Shown piece after piece: positions 1-8,611 of a stretch of DNA of 22,661 bases. The stretch lies in the IMG/VR virus record IMGVR_UViG_3300049431_000009, positions 1-22,661 of that record. One strand, 5' to 3'. The stretch is from a virus. Every line of letters begins with the position of its first letter. The stretch's first letter is position 1. The notes beneath the pieces are model-generated. The model did no database searches, was not told where the DNA came from, and saw only the letters and a list, made by a program, of their open reading frames with translations. Made by a program: the position numbers and the translations under genes.

Positions 1-739
1 AACTTGGCTGGTCATTGATAGAGTGCAGCCAAGTTCAGAAACCGTCAATACAAAGACAGGGATGATTGTCAAGCAGTGGCACAAGAATGGTGTCCTGCAC
101 CGTGACGGTGACAAGCCTGCACAGGTCACGACAATGAAGTCAGATATGGGTTCTGGAAGATATGTCAAGCGCCAAGCTTGGTTCAAGGCAGGCCATATCC
201 ATCGAGACGGTGACAAGCCAGCAGAGATCATCCACAGAGAGCACGGTGAGAATGTCAAAGAGACATATGCCAAGTATGGTTACACGCACAGAGAACCAGA
301 AAACGGCCCAGCTCAGATCACCAATATGGAACACAGAGTAACGCATGAATACATGATGAACGGTACTCTGCATAGACCAGTGGAACAAGGACCAGCGTAG
401 ATCGAAATCAGCCCACAGGATGGAAAGGTGATTGGTTACGAACACAAAGAGTTCGGACGGATGAAATCCCCATCACCTACCACACCTGCCAAGTATGCTT
501 TCGGTGAACACCACTTCGAGCATCCAGATGGCACCAAGGTGAAAGTCAGATCACCGGATTGGTCAGGTGTTACAAAGGTGCAGGTACATTCAGCTGATGG
601 TCAATTTTACGAGCATCATGTCAGTAGTGATGGTATTGTACAGTCATACCGCGACTACAAAGACCACACTGCCAGCGAAGACGACAAGGCGATGGTCATG
701 CAACATGTGCAGGCAGCGAAGGATCACACGCCTGCTTGA
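1..739 (+). CDS. HRDG-PA repeat protein, 5' end outside window, one in-frame TAG
   Basis: The frame is already open at base 2, so the gene starts upstream of the window; the GTG at 23 is probably internal. It holds four degenerate repeats of about 30 residues with the pattern W-x-x-N/A-G-x-x-H-R-(D-G-D)-x-P-A, a MORN-like variant I know from phage and bacterial proteins of unknown function. TAG at 398-400 interrupts the frame directly after the fourth PA. The earlier repeats read PAQV, PAEI and PAQI, so the interrupted PA-TAG-I matches glutamine or glutamate. The downstream part (to TGA at 737-739) is rich in His, Asp and Val and has a clear coding character. The 3' end overlaps the convergent uvsY gene by 16 bases. 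Function unknown; a scaffold or binding role is only a guess. Confidence 0.8.
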
Positions 740-1158
740 AACTTCTTCCACTCGATCATATCACGAATCAGAAACCCACGAGCATGGACGCTCTTGATGA
801 TGTCTTCTAGAAACTTGATCTTGTCGATAGCAAGACCACGACGAACCTTCAGCTCGATCATCTTCTGGTGATTTGAGACAGCCTTGTCAAGATCTCCCTT
901 GACAAGACGCACTGATGGCAGCTCTTCAAATCCAAACTGCTTCATCTCTTGCAATGTCATTGTTCTGCTGTAGAACGACTCAAGCACATTTGTGAACTTC
1001 TGAATTTCCACATCAACGGTCAAGAGCGCACGACGAGCTGCGTTGAGCTTTTCATACCATTTCGAGTGGAGAGATGCAGTGCGAGTGATCTCTTCCTGCA
1101 TGTCATTACCAAGACGGGAATCTTTGGCCCACTCTGTTTCAATTTCGTTGATGCTCAT
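724..1158 (-). CDS. uvsY: UvsY-like recombination mediator
   Basis: 144 residues, close to T4 UvsY (137). In T4, UvsY loads the UvsX recombinase onto gp32-coated single-stranded DNA in recombination-dependent replication and repair. The match from memory runs end to end: an N-terminal LHSKWYEKL segment (T4 LYSKWLNKH), a central SFYSR (T4 DYYSGR), then KGDLDK, and a C-terminal HARGFLIRDMIEWKKFQAG (T4 KSRGFAIKHIQDMRAFEAG). The protein is mostly helical and charged, fitting the hexameric mediator. Start ATG at 1158; stop TGA. No TAG codons. It lies tail to tail with the repeat-protein gene and is the last gene of the leftward block. UvsX itself is not in the window. Confidence 0.85.
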   Translation of the reverse strand: MSINEIETEWAKDSRLGNDMQEEITRTASLHSKWYEKLNAARRALLTVDVEIQKFTNVLESFYSRTMTLQEMKQFGFEELPSVRLVKGDLDKAVSNHQKMIELKVRRGLAIDKIKFLEDIIKSVHARGFLIRDMIEWKKFQAGV

Positions 1159-1210
1159 GACACTTGACTCTTGATTGATTGGCGGATCTTACATCTGCTG
1201 CAATCAACCG

Positions 1211-1708
1211 TCAAGTTCTTTTGATGATGTCGTACCGCAGGAATTCGAAAGTAGCGGTTGACGAAACTGGTGTGGTTTCCTGTGTCTCTTCAGAAAATTG
1301 CAGGGTACCCAGATAGATGGGCAGGACTTGAAGGAACTCTGCCATGAGTACCGGAACATTGTGGGAGTTATATACTGTCAGGATTGCGTTTGTATACTTC
1401 GTCTTATCCACCTGAACTGCGTTTTCGCTCTTGTCTTTGGGAGCGCCAAGACCACGCATCCAATCATGGATGGTCAGGTAATTACGAAGATGCTCGTCTA
1501 CCAAGAACTCTATCTGCAATGGGCTGTAGATCAGCTTACTGCCATAGGTTGGTCCAGTATAGAACGGTGACGGTACATTGACCGAAGGGAGACTCAACTC
1601 GGGCATTGCGAAATTTGTTGAATTGAAGGATACCTCTGGGAAATCTATCAATGTCAAGGTAGCCCGGTTGGATGTAAGGTAGTTCAGGGTATTCTGTGGT
1701 GTACTCAT
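1211..1708 (-). CDS. Tail-tube-fold structural protein (gp19/gp3-like family)
   Basis: 165 residues. A conserved-looking core (LIYSPLQIEFLVDEHLRNYLTIHDWMRGLGAP, then AILTVYNSHNVPVLMAEFLQVLPIYLGTLQFSEE, then ATFEFLRYDI) matches the beta-rich tail-tube fold I associate with T4-like tube, tube-terminator or connector proteins: an extended strand, a helix in 'NYL-I--WM-GLG-P', then paired strands. Start ATG at 1708 is forced by an upstream in-frame TGA; stop TGA at 1211. It lies downstream of terL on the same strand but is separated from it by a 460-base non-coding gap. Which tube-family member it is cannot be decided from sequence alone. Confidence 0.5.
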   Translation of the reverse strand: MSTPQNTLNYLTSNRATLTLIDFPEVSFNSTNFAMPELSLPSVNVPSPFYTGPTYGSKLIYSPLQIEFLVDEHLRNYLTIHDWMRGLGAPKDKSENAVQVDKTKYTNAILTVYNSHNVPVLMAEFLQVLPIYLGTLQFSEETQETTPVSSTATFEFLRYDIIKRT

Positions 1709-2168
1709 GGGTCATAGGTCCGGTCAATGGTTCATACACTGATTTAACCCATACTAAATCCCAGATGAAGGAGCGAAGCGACTGAAGTGGATGAGCGTAG
1801 CGAATACACCCAGATCCCATCATACAGGTCATTCCCGATGCTCCGCATGTCATTCCGTTCAGTCATCGTGCTACGCACTCGACTTCACTGTCATGACGCA
1901 TGGGTTTGTTCAGGTAGCAGTAAGGACAGGTACAGGTCATGACCGGACAAGCGGGAATGGTCGGGGTCGCTCACTGCCGTTCACTCCAACCCATCCCCTA
2001 CCCCTTCCCTTTTAAGGGTGTTTGTTTCTCGAAATTCCAAGGGTAAACTATGTATTAGTTTTGTAACTTGATTATAAGTTGTTGATTTACAACAAGGTTT
2101 TATTGAACTGATTGATCACTTTTTGTACAGATAGACCTTGTAAAAATTGTCCTACAATCCTGATTTAC
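1709..2168. other. 460-base gene-free region with repeats
   Basis: No credible coding frame on either strand, even reading TAG as sense. The left part (1741-1990) is GC-richer. It contains a near-identical direct repeat (GAGCGAAGCGA at 1771-1781, GAGCGTAGCGA at 1793-1803) and an imperfect inverted repeat pairing 1781-1803 with 1866-1889. The right part (2030-2168) is AT-rich. Such a stretch between terL and a tail gene could be an origin, a packaging site or an untranslated RNA; nothing decides between them. Confidence 0.45.
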
Positions 2169-3827
2169 TCAAAATCGGCTCCATCCAGTGTCAACTACTT
2201 CCCACAGGTCACCATCATATCGTTCAAATTTTGAGCTATTATTGACATGTGTTCCATCATTGACGATGAAGCCAATACTCTTTTTCATCTCGTCAATCGA
2301 ACCAGTTGAAACATCTTTCATGGAAGCCATGACATCTAGGTCTACAAGCGCCTTGAAGCTCCGTGTCTGCGTCATCCAAGCAAACAGTACCAACCCCATT
2401 ACCATGTCGTCTGTACATCCTTGCTCAGCCTCGTAGGAGTTACCAGACTTAGAGAATGTGTTCAGTTCGGTGATGGTATCCTTGCATGAAAGCTGTAGAT
2501 GCCTTTGCTCAAGCAGCAGCTTCAGAGATGAGCATCCAAGCTTCTTGACAGTCGTTGAAGTCTTGATACCTCGCTCCGTCTGCTTGCCACCACCAAAAGT
2601 AATTTGTTTTCCATGTGCACCGCGATTTTCAGTCTTGACGAGGTTGTCGTACTCGAAGTCATGGTGTAGGATGTGGCATACCTAACCACCCATGTTATTG
2701 TTTTCTACCAGCACGAAAGCTTTGTTGTAGGCATTGCCAACGGTGTTGATGATCACCGCATAGTCAGATGGTGTCATCTGGTTGTTGCGGAAAGATCCAA
2801 CTTGCCGGTATGGTAGTTCTGTGATATCGATCACATGGAATGCCTGATAGTCGAGTCCCTTACCTTCTGACACATCGCATATCATCGCATACTGGTGATT
2901 GCGCTCTGGTCGTTCGAACTGCTTGAATCCCTCGTTCGAGGAGAACATCGGATTCTGGATTGCCGATGCCAGTGCCTTCAGCGTGCTACCGCTAATGAGC
3001 GTCCCTGAAGAACCAAGGAACTCTACGGAGTATTCGACTGCGAACCTCTGTTCATCGAAGTTCATTTCGGCAAGAGTTTTTTGTTTCCACACTTCGTCGC
3101 GACCCGGAACTTTCCACCAAGGTGCTTCGATGAGCTTCCAGCCGTTGATGTTTTTCTTGGCACCATCGACATAGTTGTAGAAGTGATTCATGCCGTTTGG
3201 TGTTGACATGAAAACGATGATAGAGTCTTGACCAGAAGACACGACAGGCAGGGTACCAGCAGCGAAGTCATCCCAGTTTTTGATAAACGCAGCTTCGTCA
3301 ACACAAAGTAGGTTGATAGACTTACCACGCATCGCAGAACCAGTAGATGCACCGGAAATCACCATGCACTCATTGTCGAGCGAAAAACTTCTCTTGTTCC
3401 AGACCTTGACACCGGGCTTTAGGAAGTCAGGGAGTGACTGGAACATGTCTTGGATACGGCGAACGATTTCCTGTGCTTGGTCGGCCTGCTGTGCTACGAT
3501 GCCGACATTCTTGGCCTCGTTGAAGCAGATGTAATGCAGGATCATACCGGCAGCTGATTGTGTTTTACCGCACTGACGGGCGGCAGCAAAAAGAATTCTT
3601 CTTTCCCCACCGGAGATCGCGTTAGCAATTTCCTCTTGGTATGGGTACATTTCGAATGGCACGATACCACGGTCAAGGTGGATAACCTTCACATAAGTTT
3701 TCAGGAAGTAGATCGGATCATTCGCGCATCTATTCCACTCGTCAATCAACGCCTATGGATAATTTCTTTTAGATCCAGCTTTAGGAAGGTTGATATTACC
3801 ATTGTAATATTTTTCAGATTTCTTCAT
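2169..3827 (-). CDS. terL: Large terminase subunit (gp17-like), two in-frame TAGs
   Basis: 552 residues reading through TAG at 3753-3755 (codon 25) and 2682-2684. It is the motor that pumps and cuts DNA during head filling. The N-terminal ATPase shows Walker A AARQCGKT, Walker B LLCVDEAAFI and coupling motif MSTPNG. The C-terminal RNase-H-like nuclease has acidic clusters CDVSEG, VENNNMGG and TDDMVMGLVLFAW. The ATG at 3827 is preceded by GGTGG and gives MKKSEKYYNGNINLPKAG, the usual start of T4-type terminases. Without readthrough the gene would have to begin at a TTG and lose its nuclease domain. The second TAG falls in NNMGG-TAG-VCHILHHDFEYDNL, where remembered relatives carry Gln. Stop TGA at 2169. 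It is preceded by a terminator, so it probably has its own promoter. Confidence 0.93.
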
Positions 3828-3840
3828 ACACCACCAATAA

Positions 3841-3877
3841 AAAAGGGTAGATATATTTTAATCTACCCTTTTATTTA
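3841..3877 (-). terminator. Rho-independent terminator after phoH
   Basis: A perfect 12-bp hairpin (3841-3852 with 3861-3872, 8-base loop) of the AAAAGGGTAGAT type. It is U-rich on both strands, so it can work in either direction. Its place between the phoH stop (3897) and the terL start (3827) means it ends phoH transcription before terL. Confidence 0.85.
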
Positions 3878-3896
3878 CAAGAATCAGTAACTTAGA

Positions 3897-4682
3897 TTAG
3901 CTCCAGATAGCGCGAACCCAAGCACCGCATAGTCCTGAACGAACAACATCATCGATACCGAACTCGACAGTGCCTGTTCTGGATGACAACTCTTTGTGCT
4001 TCAATGTCATCTATAGCGCCCATTTCAGGCCATTTTCTTGTTTAAGGTCGGTTTGGCGAACATCCCCATCGAGCACGAGTTTCGAGTTCTCACCGATTCT
4101 CGTCACGATTGATGTCATTTCATCGACTGTCGTGTTCTGTGCCTCTGTGACCAAGATGAAAGCGTTCGAGAAGCTACGACCACGGATGTGCTCAAGAGCT
4201 ACCATTTCAATGTCGCCACGCTTCAGTGCAATCTCGTACACCGATTCGCCAAGTCTCTCTTTCAAGATGTGAATAGTCTCGGCAAGCCAGACTTCCATTT
4301 TCTCTTCGAGGTTGCCCGGAAGAAGACCGATGGTACGACCGCATCCAACATTGGGACGGGTGATGACAATCTTTTTGATCTGGCCGCGATTGAACATGTC
4401 AGCTGCATGCGATACGGTCAAAAATGTTTTACCGACACCGGCAGGGCCAAAGATCATGATCTGTTCACACTTTTGATCCTGAAGGATCTGCATCAACTTG
4501 CGCTGATTATCGTTTTTCGGGAGGATTACTTTTGGCTCCGGTCTATCATGGATATGATGGATGTTGTCAGGGATAGAAGTGTTTTTCTTTTGCTGCTTCT
4601 CGGAACGGACAATCTTCCGATCTAAACGCTTCTGCTGGGCTGGAGTCAGTGCTGCTGCTAGGTAAGAGGTATGACGAGACAT
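3897..4682 (-). CDS. phoH: PhoH-like P-loop ATPase, one in-frame TAG
   Basis: 261 residues reading through TAG at 4011-4013. PhoH proteins are P-loop NTPases related to the helicase core and common in phages; their role is uncertain (RNA metabolism or phosphate response has been proposed). The sequence shows Walker A GPAGVGKT, the family motif ITRPNV with GLLPG, a Walker-B-like ILVTEAQN, and LDGDVRQTD. After the TAG it continues as MTLKHKELSS then IDDVVRSGLCGAWVRA, which I recognise as the normal C-terminus of the phage family, so the TAG is sense. Stop is TAA. Start ATG at 4682 has a strong AGAAGGA site. Odd: the Walker B has Thr where family members usually have Asp (VDEAQN). Confidence 0.9.
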
Positions 4683-4710
4683 ACTTTATTCCTTCTGTGG
4701 GTTGGTGAAA

Positions 4711-4752
4711 TGAAAAAGCCGTTGCAGGGCAGAACTTACCCCGTAACGGCTT
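4711..4752 (-). terminator. Rho-independent terminator
   Basis: Stem 4716-4723 / 4745-4752 (8 bp, AAGCCGTT type) with a 21-base loop. On the minus strand it ends in GGCTTTTTCA, a typical U-tract. It lies just past the stop of the 86-residue gene and upstream of phoH. Confidence 0.7.
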
Positions 4753-4776
4753 GTGTGTAAACCCTATAAGTCAGGG

Positions 4777-5037
4777 TCACGAATTCTTTTTCCGGTTTGC
4801 AGTGTTGCGAATCAATGCAGAAAATTCTCGAATTCTGCTTGACATTCCTTCGTCACCAGCATAAGCTATCTGGTCGGCAACAGCATCACAGTGATTGCTC
4901 AAAGCCATAAGCGACTTGTATGCAATCAGCGATTCATTGGTACCGTCGGTAGTTCTAGCCTTCTGGTAGTCAGCAGTGTTGTTCCGAGGAGTGAATCGCT
5001 CAATCAGTGATTTGAAGTCTGGTTGGTTGGTTGACAT
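4777..5037 (-). CDS. Hypothetical 86-residue protein
   Basis: I do not recognise this protein. It is hydrophilic with a helical central part (SLIAYKSLMALSNHCDAVADQIAYAG) and a basic C-terminus (NTANRKKNS), and has no membrane segment or signal peptide. Start ATG at 5037 follows AAGG at suitable spacing; stop TGA; no TAG. A terminator follows. It is divergent from uvsW with only 46 bases between the two starts, so promoters for both directions must fit in that gap or overlap the genes. Confidence 0.7.
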   Translation of the reverse strand: MSTNQPDFKSLIERFTPRNNTADYQKARTTDGTNESLIAYKSLMALSNHCDAVADQIAYAGDEGMSSRIREFSALIRNTANRKKNS

Positions 5038-5083
5038 TACAGTGCCTTAAATCATGTTATCAGATATTTAGCGAAGTAAATCA

Positions 5084-6538
5084 ATGTCAAGAATTCAGTG
5101 GGTCAATGCCAGTTTCTGCAAGCTTGTAGCAGACCCAAGCATCATCATGGAATAGCACGAAAAGTTTTCCTTCTAGCCAGCAGGGTGGCGATTCATGAAG
5201 GCATACAAGTCTGGCCGCTGGGATGGTTGGATTAGACTTGTACACCGCAACGGAACTTTCCCGACTGGCATCGTTCCACTGGTGATGAAAAGCCTTATGA
5301 ATTCTGGCGAGCAAGTATCCCTGAGTTCTGAATTTTCTGCCTTCAAAGAAACACTCCCATTTGTCGAAGATGATCTCGATCTCCCATTTGCACTGTGGCC
5401 TCACCAGATTGACGCAATCAGCATTGCACTCACGAAGAAGCGCCGAACGATCTTGTCGCCGACCTCATCTGGCAAGAGCCTGATCATCTACTGTATCGCA
5501 AGAACGATGATCGATGCCGGGCTGAAAATACTTGTCGTCGTACCTTCTGTCATGCTTGTCCAGCAGATGTCGTCTGACTTCGCCGACTACTCAGTAAAAA
5601 ATAACTGGGATGTTGAAGGCAATGTGCACTCCATCACCGCTGGCGAAAACAAAAATACAAGGAAGCCGATCACCGTATCGACATGGCAGTCTCTTCAGAA
5701 CATCAAAGACCCAGCATACTTTGAACAGTTTGATGCAGTTTTTGGTGACGAGGCTCACGGTGCCAAGGCGACTGAGCTTTCATCTATCATGGAACAGTGT
5801 GTCAATGCTTTCTACCGCATCGGCTTGACTGGTACGCTTGATGGTGATAAGGCCAACGAACTCACCGTACAAGGCCACTTTGGACCTACTACGCGAGTTG
5901 CAGAGACGAAAGAACTGCAAGATCTAGGGCAGGTTTCGAATGTCAAGATCCATACACATATCCTGAAATACACAGATCCACAGTTCCTCAAGGCTGTCAA
6001 GGGATTGCCTTACAAGGACGAGATTCAGGTCATCGTCAACAAGAAGTCGCGTAACAACTACATCCAGAAGGTCGTAGGCGAACTCGAAGGTAACACGCTT
6101 ATCCTTTGCATGCTGGTAGAGACTCATGTCAAGCCACTGGCCGAACAGCTTCAACTGGCATTCCCAGAAAAGCAGGTATACATACTATCAGCAAAGACGA
6201 AAAAGGAAGAGCGCGAACGACTCAGGAAGTTGGCAGAGTTAGAAAGTAATTTGATTTTCATTTCTACCTATGCACTCTTCTCGACAGGTGTTAGTATCAA
6301 GAATCTGCACAACTGTGTCTTCGCACACCCGTTGAAAGGCTGTATCAAAATTTTACAAAGTATCGGGCGTGTGCTCCGTTTACATGCCTCTAAAGAGTTT
6401 GCGAATGTCATTGACATAGCTGACGACTTCAGAGGTACCAGCAAAAAAGAAAATTATGCTCTGAGTCACTTCATCATAAGAGCAAATCTGTACCGGCAAG
6501 AAAAATTCCCAATCAACATAGTAGAGGCTCAAATCTGA
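5084..6538 (+). CDS. uvsW: UvsW-like recombination helicase, two in-frame TAGs near the start
   Basis: 484 residues reading through TAG at 5153-5155 (codon 24) and 5174-5176 (codon 31). T4 UvsW is a superfamily 2 helicase that unwinds R-loops and branched DNA and switches off origin replication. The N-terminal DNA-binding part aligns from memory: FSF-TAG-PAGWRF....GRWDGWIRL against T4 FSFEADGYRF....GNWDGRIRL, so the second TAG sits where T4 has Glu. Helicase motifs: LWPHQIDAI (Q-like), I SPTSSGKS, II GDEAHGA (DEAH), III GLTGTL, V STGVSIKN and VI QSIGRVLR. An ATG at 5195 would delete the conserved beginning of this domain. Stop TGA overlaps the next start (TGATG). Confidence 0.93.
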
Positions 6539-6969
6539 TGGAAAGTAAAGAAAAACTGCTAGACGACATCCTTGAATCGAATGACCTCGAATCAATCGCC
6601 GATCTCGACTTCACTGCAACCTCGCTGGTGACAGTGACCGGCAAGCACATTGTTGCATGGTGCCGTGACCTCACAGAAGATTTTGGTATCCATTTGCTGA
6701 TGCTTCCGTATTCGGTGGAGTACCACATCATTGAAGGCGAACGAAAGATCTATCTCACGCGCATGAACCCGTACAGTGAAGACATCTACCATCCGATCCC
6801 TATGGAGATGGTCATGTCAGTAGGTCATCTGAATGAAGGTATGCTGGAAGTTTTCGAGGAAGCAGCTGATGAATGGTTGAACAGCTTGACCGAGGAAGAA
6901 CCCGAAACTGCTGTTGTGAAAGAAGAAACCAATGTGGTATCCTTCAATCCATCCAAACGACTACACTGA
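6538..6969 (+). CDS. Hypothetical acidic 143-residue protein
   Basis: Translationally coupled to uvsW through a TGATG overlap. I do not recognise it. The N-terminus is acidic and helical (ESKEKLLDDILESNDLESIADLDF), the middle looks like a mixed alpha/beta domain (VTGKHIVAWCRDLTEDFGIHLLMLPYSVEYHIIEGE), and the C-terminal tail is strongly acidic (LTEEEPETAVVKEE). No signal or membrane segment and no TAG. Its place between uvsW and thyX suggests expression with DNA-metabolism genes. Confidence 0.8.
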   Translation: MESKEKLLDDILESNDLESIADLDFTATSLVTVTGKHIVAWCRDLTEDFGIHLLMLPYSVEYHIIEGERKIYLTRMNPYSEDIYHPIPMEMVMSVGHLNEGMLEVFEEAADEWLNSLTEEEPETAVVKEETNVVSFNPSKRLH

Positions 6970-6976
6970 GGAAAAG

Positions 6977-7870
6977 ATGAGCTTTACACCAACAGCAAAA
7001 ATCATTGCAGACAGTATCTGCAAAATCACCGACAAACGGTTGACTACTCTCGAAGTAGAGTTCAACCGCTTTGTACTGGCAGAGTTCAATACGCATCGTG
7101 CACTGAGCCGTAACGGCAGCAGTTCGCGTGCCATCCCTGTCCAGCGTGCCACTGAAATCGTCAACGAGAATCCCGGACTGCCGGTCTTCTGGGCACAGAA
7201 CAAGCCGGGCATGGCAGCGACTGAAGAGCTTTCAGGTGATGACCTTGTGTATGTGCAGGAAGGCTGGGATCTTCACCGTGCCCTGACAACCTACTTTGTT
7301 CTGGAAATGAGCGAGCGCGGCCTGCACAAGCAGCTTGCAAATCGCTTGCTTGAGAATCACGGCACTATCAAGATGGTAGTCTCTGCAACCGAATGGGAAA
7401 ACTTTTTCTGGTTGCGCTGTGATGGTGCAGCACAGCAGGAAATGTCTGTACTGGCTGACAAAGTTCGCGAGGCAATGGCCGACTCCATTCCAGTTGTACT
7501 CGATGCTGGTGAATGGCACACTCCCTACTTCAAAGCAGGGTTCTGGCGACCAGACATGGAAGAGCCACTTGAAGATGCACTGTCAATTTCGGCATCATGC
7601 TGTGCTCAGGTTTCATACCGTCGTACAGATGACAGTCTGGAAAAGGCTAAAGATGTTGCGAAGAAGCTGTTTGAGGGTGCCCGAGTACATAGTTCACCAA
7701 CTGAGCATCAGGGATCACCAATGATTCCAGTCAAGAAAAGAAGTGCAGTCGGTGCAAACTGGCAGAAAGGCGTGACCCACCTTGATCGATTTGGTGCTTT
7801 CTGGTCAGGTAATCTGTGTGGTTGGATACAAAATAGGCAGTTGATTGAAAACAATGTAAAAAGAGGTTGA
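6977..7870 (+). CDS. thyX: FAD-dependent thymidylate synthase ThyX
   Basis: 297 residues. ThyX makes dTMP from dUMP using methylenetetrahydrofolate, NADPH and FAD, supplying thymidine for phage replication. The signature appears as THRALSRNGSSSRAIP (canonical R-H-R-x7-S; the first Arg is Thr here, a variation I know from other family members). Later conserved segments include EWENFFWLRC, QPE-like positions replaced by AAQQEM, and SAxCCAQVSYRR near residue 200. Start ATG at 6977 has GAGG at 6968-6971; the upstream frame from 6932 overlaps the previous gene and lacks such a site. Stop TGA. No TAG codons. Last protein gene before the tRNA region. Confidence 0.93.
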   Translation: MSFTPTAKIIADSICKITDKRLTTLEVEFNRFVLAEFNTHRALSRNGSSSRAIPVQRATEIVNENPGLPVFWAQNKPGMAATEELSGDDLVYVQEGWDLHRALTTYFVLEMSERGLHKQLANRLLENHGTIKMVVSATEWENFFWLRCDGAAQQEMSVLADKVREAMADSIPVVLDAGEWHTPYFKAGFWRPDMEEPLEDALSISASCCAQVSYRRTDDSLEKAKDVAKKLFEGARVHSSPTEHQGSPMIPVKKRSAVGANWQKGVTHLDRFGAFWSGNLCGWIQNRQLIENNVKRG

Positions 7871-8380
7871 CATGGGTACCGAAGTCTCGTAATATCTCTC
7901 TTGTCGGAACGGTACTCTCAGCCAAATCTGGGGTCAAGGCCATGTAACATGCTGTTGGAGCATGGGTCGGTACTTCCAACCCGACAACGAATCGAGCCGG
8001 TAAGACCGGCAGGTGGAATCCTGATCCATGCGGTGCATAGACGCGAACAGGGATAGCAAGCATCTTAGTGCGAAAACGGATGCAGCTGGCGGTCTTACCC
8101 TCTCCCGAGACTGAGCCAGTAGTGTACTGAAGCACTTGAACATTCAGATGTACACATGAACTGAGCACGACCTTGGTTCATGAAATCGGCCAAACGAAAC
8201 CTGTTAAATCCAGTTAATAGAGGTTGGCAGCAAGGAACCGTAACCTTGCAAAGTATTCCGAAGCACGGCAAGTAGTGAAAAAGTAACGAGCAACACTTGA
8301 ACCTCGTGAAAAGTAGACGAACCCCAAACCCGAGGAGTTAGATGATGGCAATGTATCTTAAAATAGTTGCCGCTTATTTG
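7871..8380. other. 510-base gene-free, hairpin-rich leader before the tRNA array
   Basis: No believable coding frame; long minus-strand frames here have no family resemblance. Several hairpins are visible: 7954-7980 (GTTGGA/TCCAAC), a 9-bp helix 7999-8007 with 8091-8099 enclosing smaller stems, and 8230-8249 (GCAAGG/CCTTGC). It resembles the structured spacers within the tRNA array, so it may be transcribed as processed RNA from upstream. Confidence 0.5.
7999..8099 (+). ncRNA. Candidate structured RNA closed by a 9-bp helix
   Basis: GGTAAGACC at 7999-8007 pairs with GGTCTTACC at 8091-8099. Inside are ATGC-GGT-GCAT (8028-8038) and a GCATC/GATGC stem (8060-8064 with 8079-8083). An alternative local hairpin, 7997-8010, competes with the long helix. 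Strand is assumed from the tRNA direction. Confidence 0.3.
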
Positions 8381-8408
8381 TTGACTCTGTTGAAAAAGTA
8401 GGTATAAT
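8381..8408 (+). promoter_or_regulatory. Sigma70-type promoter for the tRNA array
   Basis: TTGACT (8381-8386), a 16-base spacer and TATAAT (8403-8408), ending 29 bases before the first tRNA. Near-consensus, so host polymerase could transcribe the array from early infection. Confidence 0.8.
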
Positions 8409-8437
8409 TGCCGACTGTAAATAGAATCAGATGATCT

Positions 8438-8522
8438 GGGTGTGTAGGAAAATTGGTAACCCCAGCGCGCTGTAAACGCGCCGCCACAAGCTCTGTTGGT
8501 TCAAGTCCAACCGCGCCCACCA
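8438..8522 (+). tRNA. tRNA-Tyr (GTA)
   Basis: Acceptor GGGTGTG/CGCGCCC with A73 and encoded CCA. Anticodon loop CTGTAAA on a perfect GCGCG/CGCGC stem. Long variable arm typical of tRNA-Tyr; T arm GTTGG/CCAAC with loop TTCAAGT. Confidence 0.92.
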
Positions 8523-8527
8523 GATTT

Positions 8528-8605
8528 GGGACATTGAAGGGAATTGGTATACCTTTCATCCTTAGAAGTTGAAGTTTCTCGGTTCGAGTCCGAGGTGTCC
8601 CACCA
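8528..8605 (+). tRNA. Atypical tRNA, anticodon TAG (nominal Leu, identity uncertain)
   Basis: Acceptor GGGACAT/GTGTCCC, A73, CCA and a perfect T arm (CTCGG-TTCGAGT-CCGAG). Anticodon loop CTTAGAA sits on TCATC/GTTGA with a U-U mismatch at the 30-40 pair, and there is no free base 26. TAG would read CUA/CUG (leucine), but the variable loop is only about 5 bases whereas bacterial tRNA-Leu is class II. The charged amino acid is therefore unclear. It does not pair with UAG codons. Confidence 0.65.
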
Positions 8606-8611
8606 AATAGC

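Noticed and set aside
1791-2015. Plus-strand frame of 74 residues in the non-coding gap
   Set aside because: No ribosome binding site, repetitive composition (HTGHSRCS..., THPLPLPF), covers the inverted repeat.
2169-2405. Separate small gene for the terminase C-terminus
   Set aside because: It is the end of the gp17-like nuclease domain, in frame with the upstream part through a TAG.
5195-5197. ATG at 5195 as the uvsW start
   Set aside because: It removes the conserved UvsW N-terminal sequence that aligns with T4 up to the ATG at 5084 once the two TAGs are read as sense.
6932-6976. Upstream start for thyX
   Set aside because: It overlaps the preceding gene; ATG 6977 has a strong GAGG and matches the family start.
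7731-8168. Minus-strand frame of 145 residues opposite thyX and the leader
   Set aside because: Low-complexity composition, no family resemblance, antisense to the certain thyX gene, no ribosome binding site.
8563-8565. The TAG-anticodon tRNA as the UAG reader
   Set aside because: Anticodon 5'-UAG-3' pairs with CUA/CUG codons, not UAG; the UAG reader is the CTA tRNA at 11426-11501.
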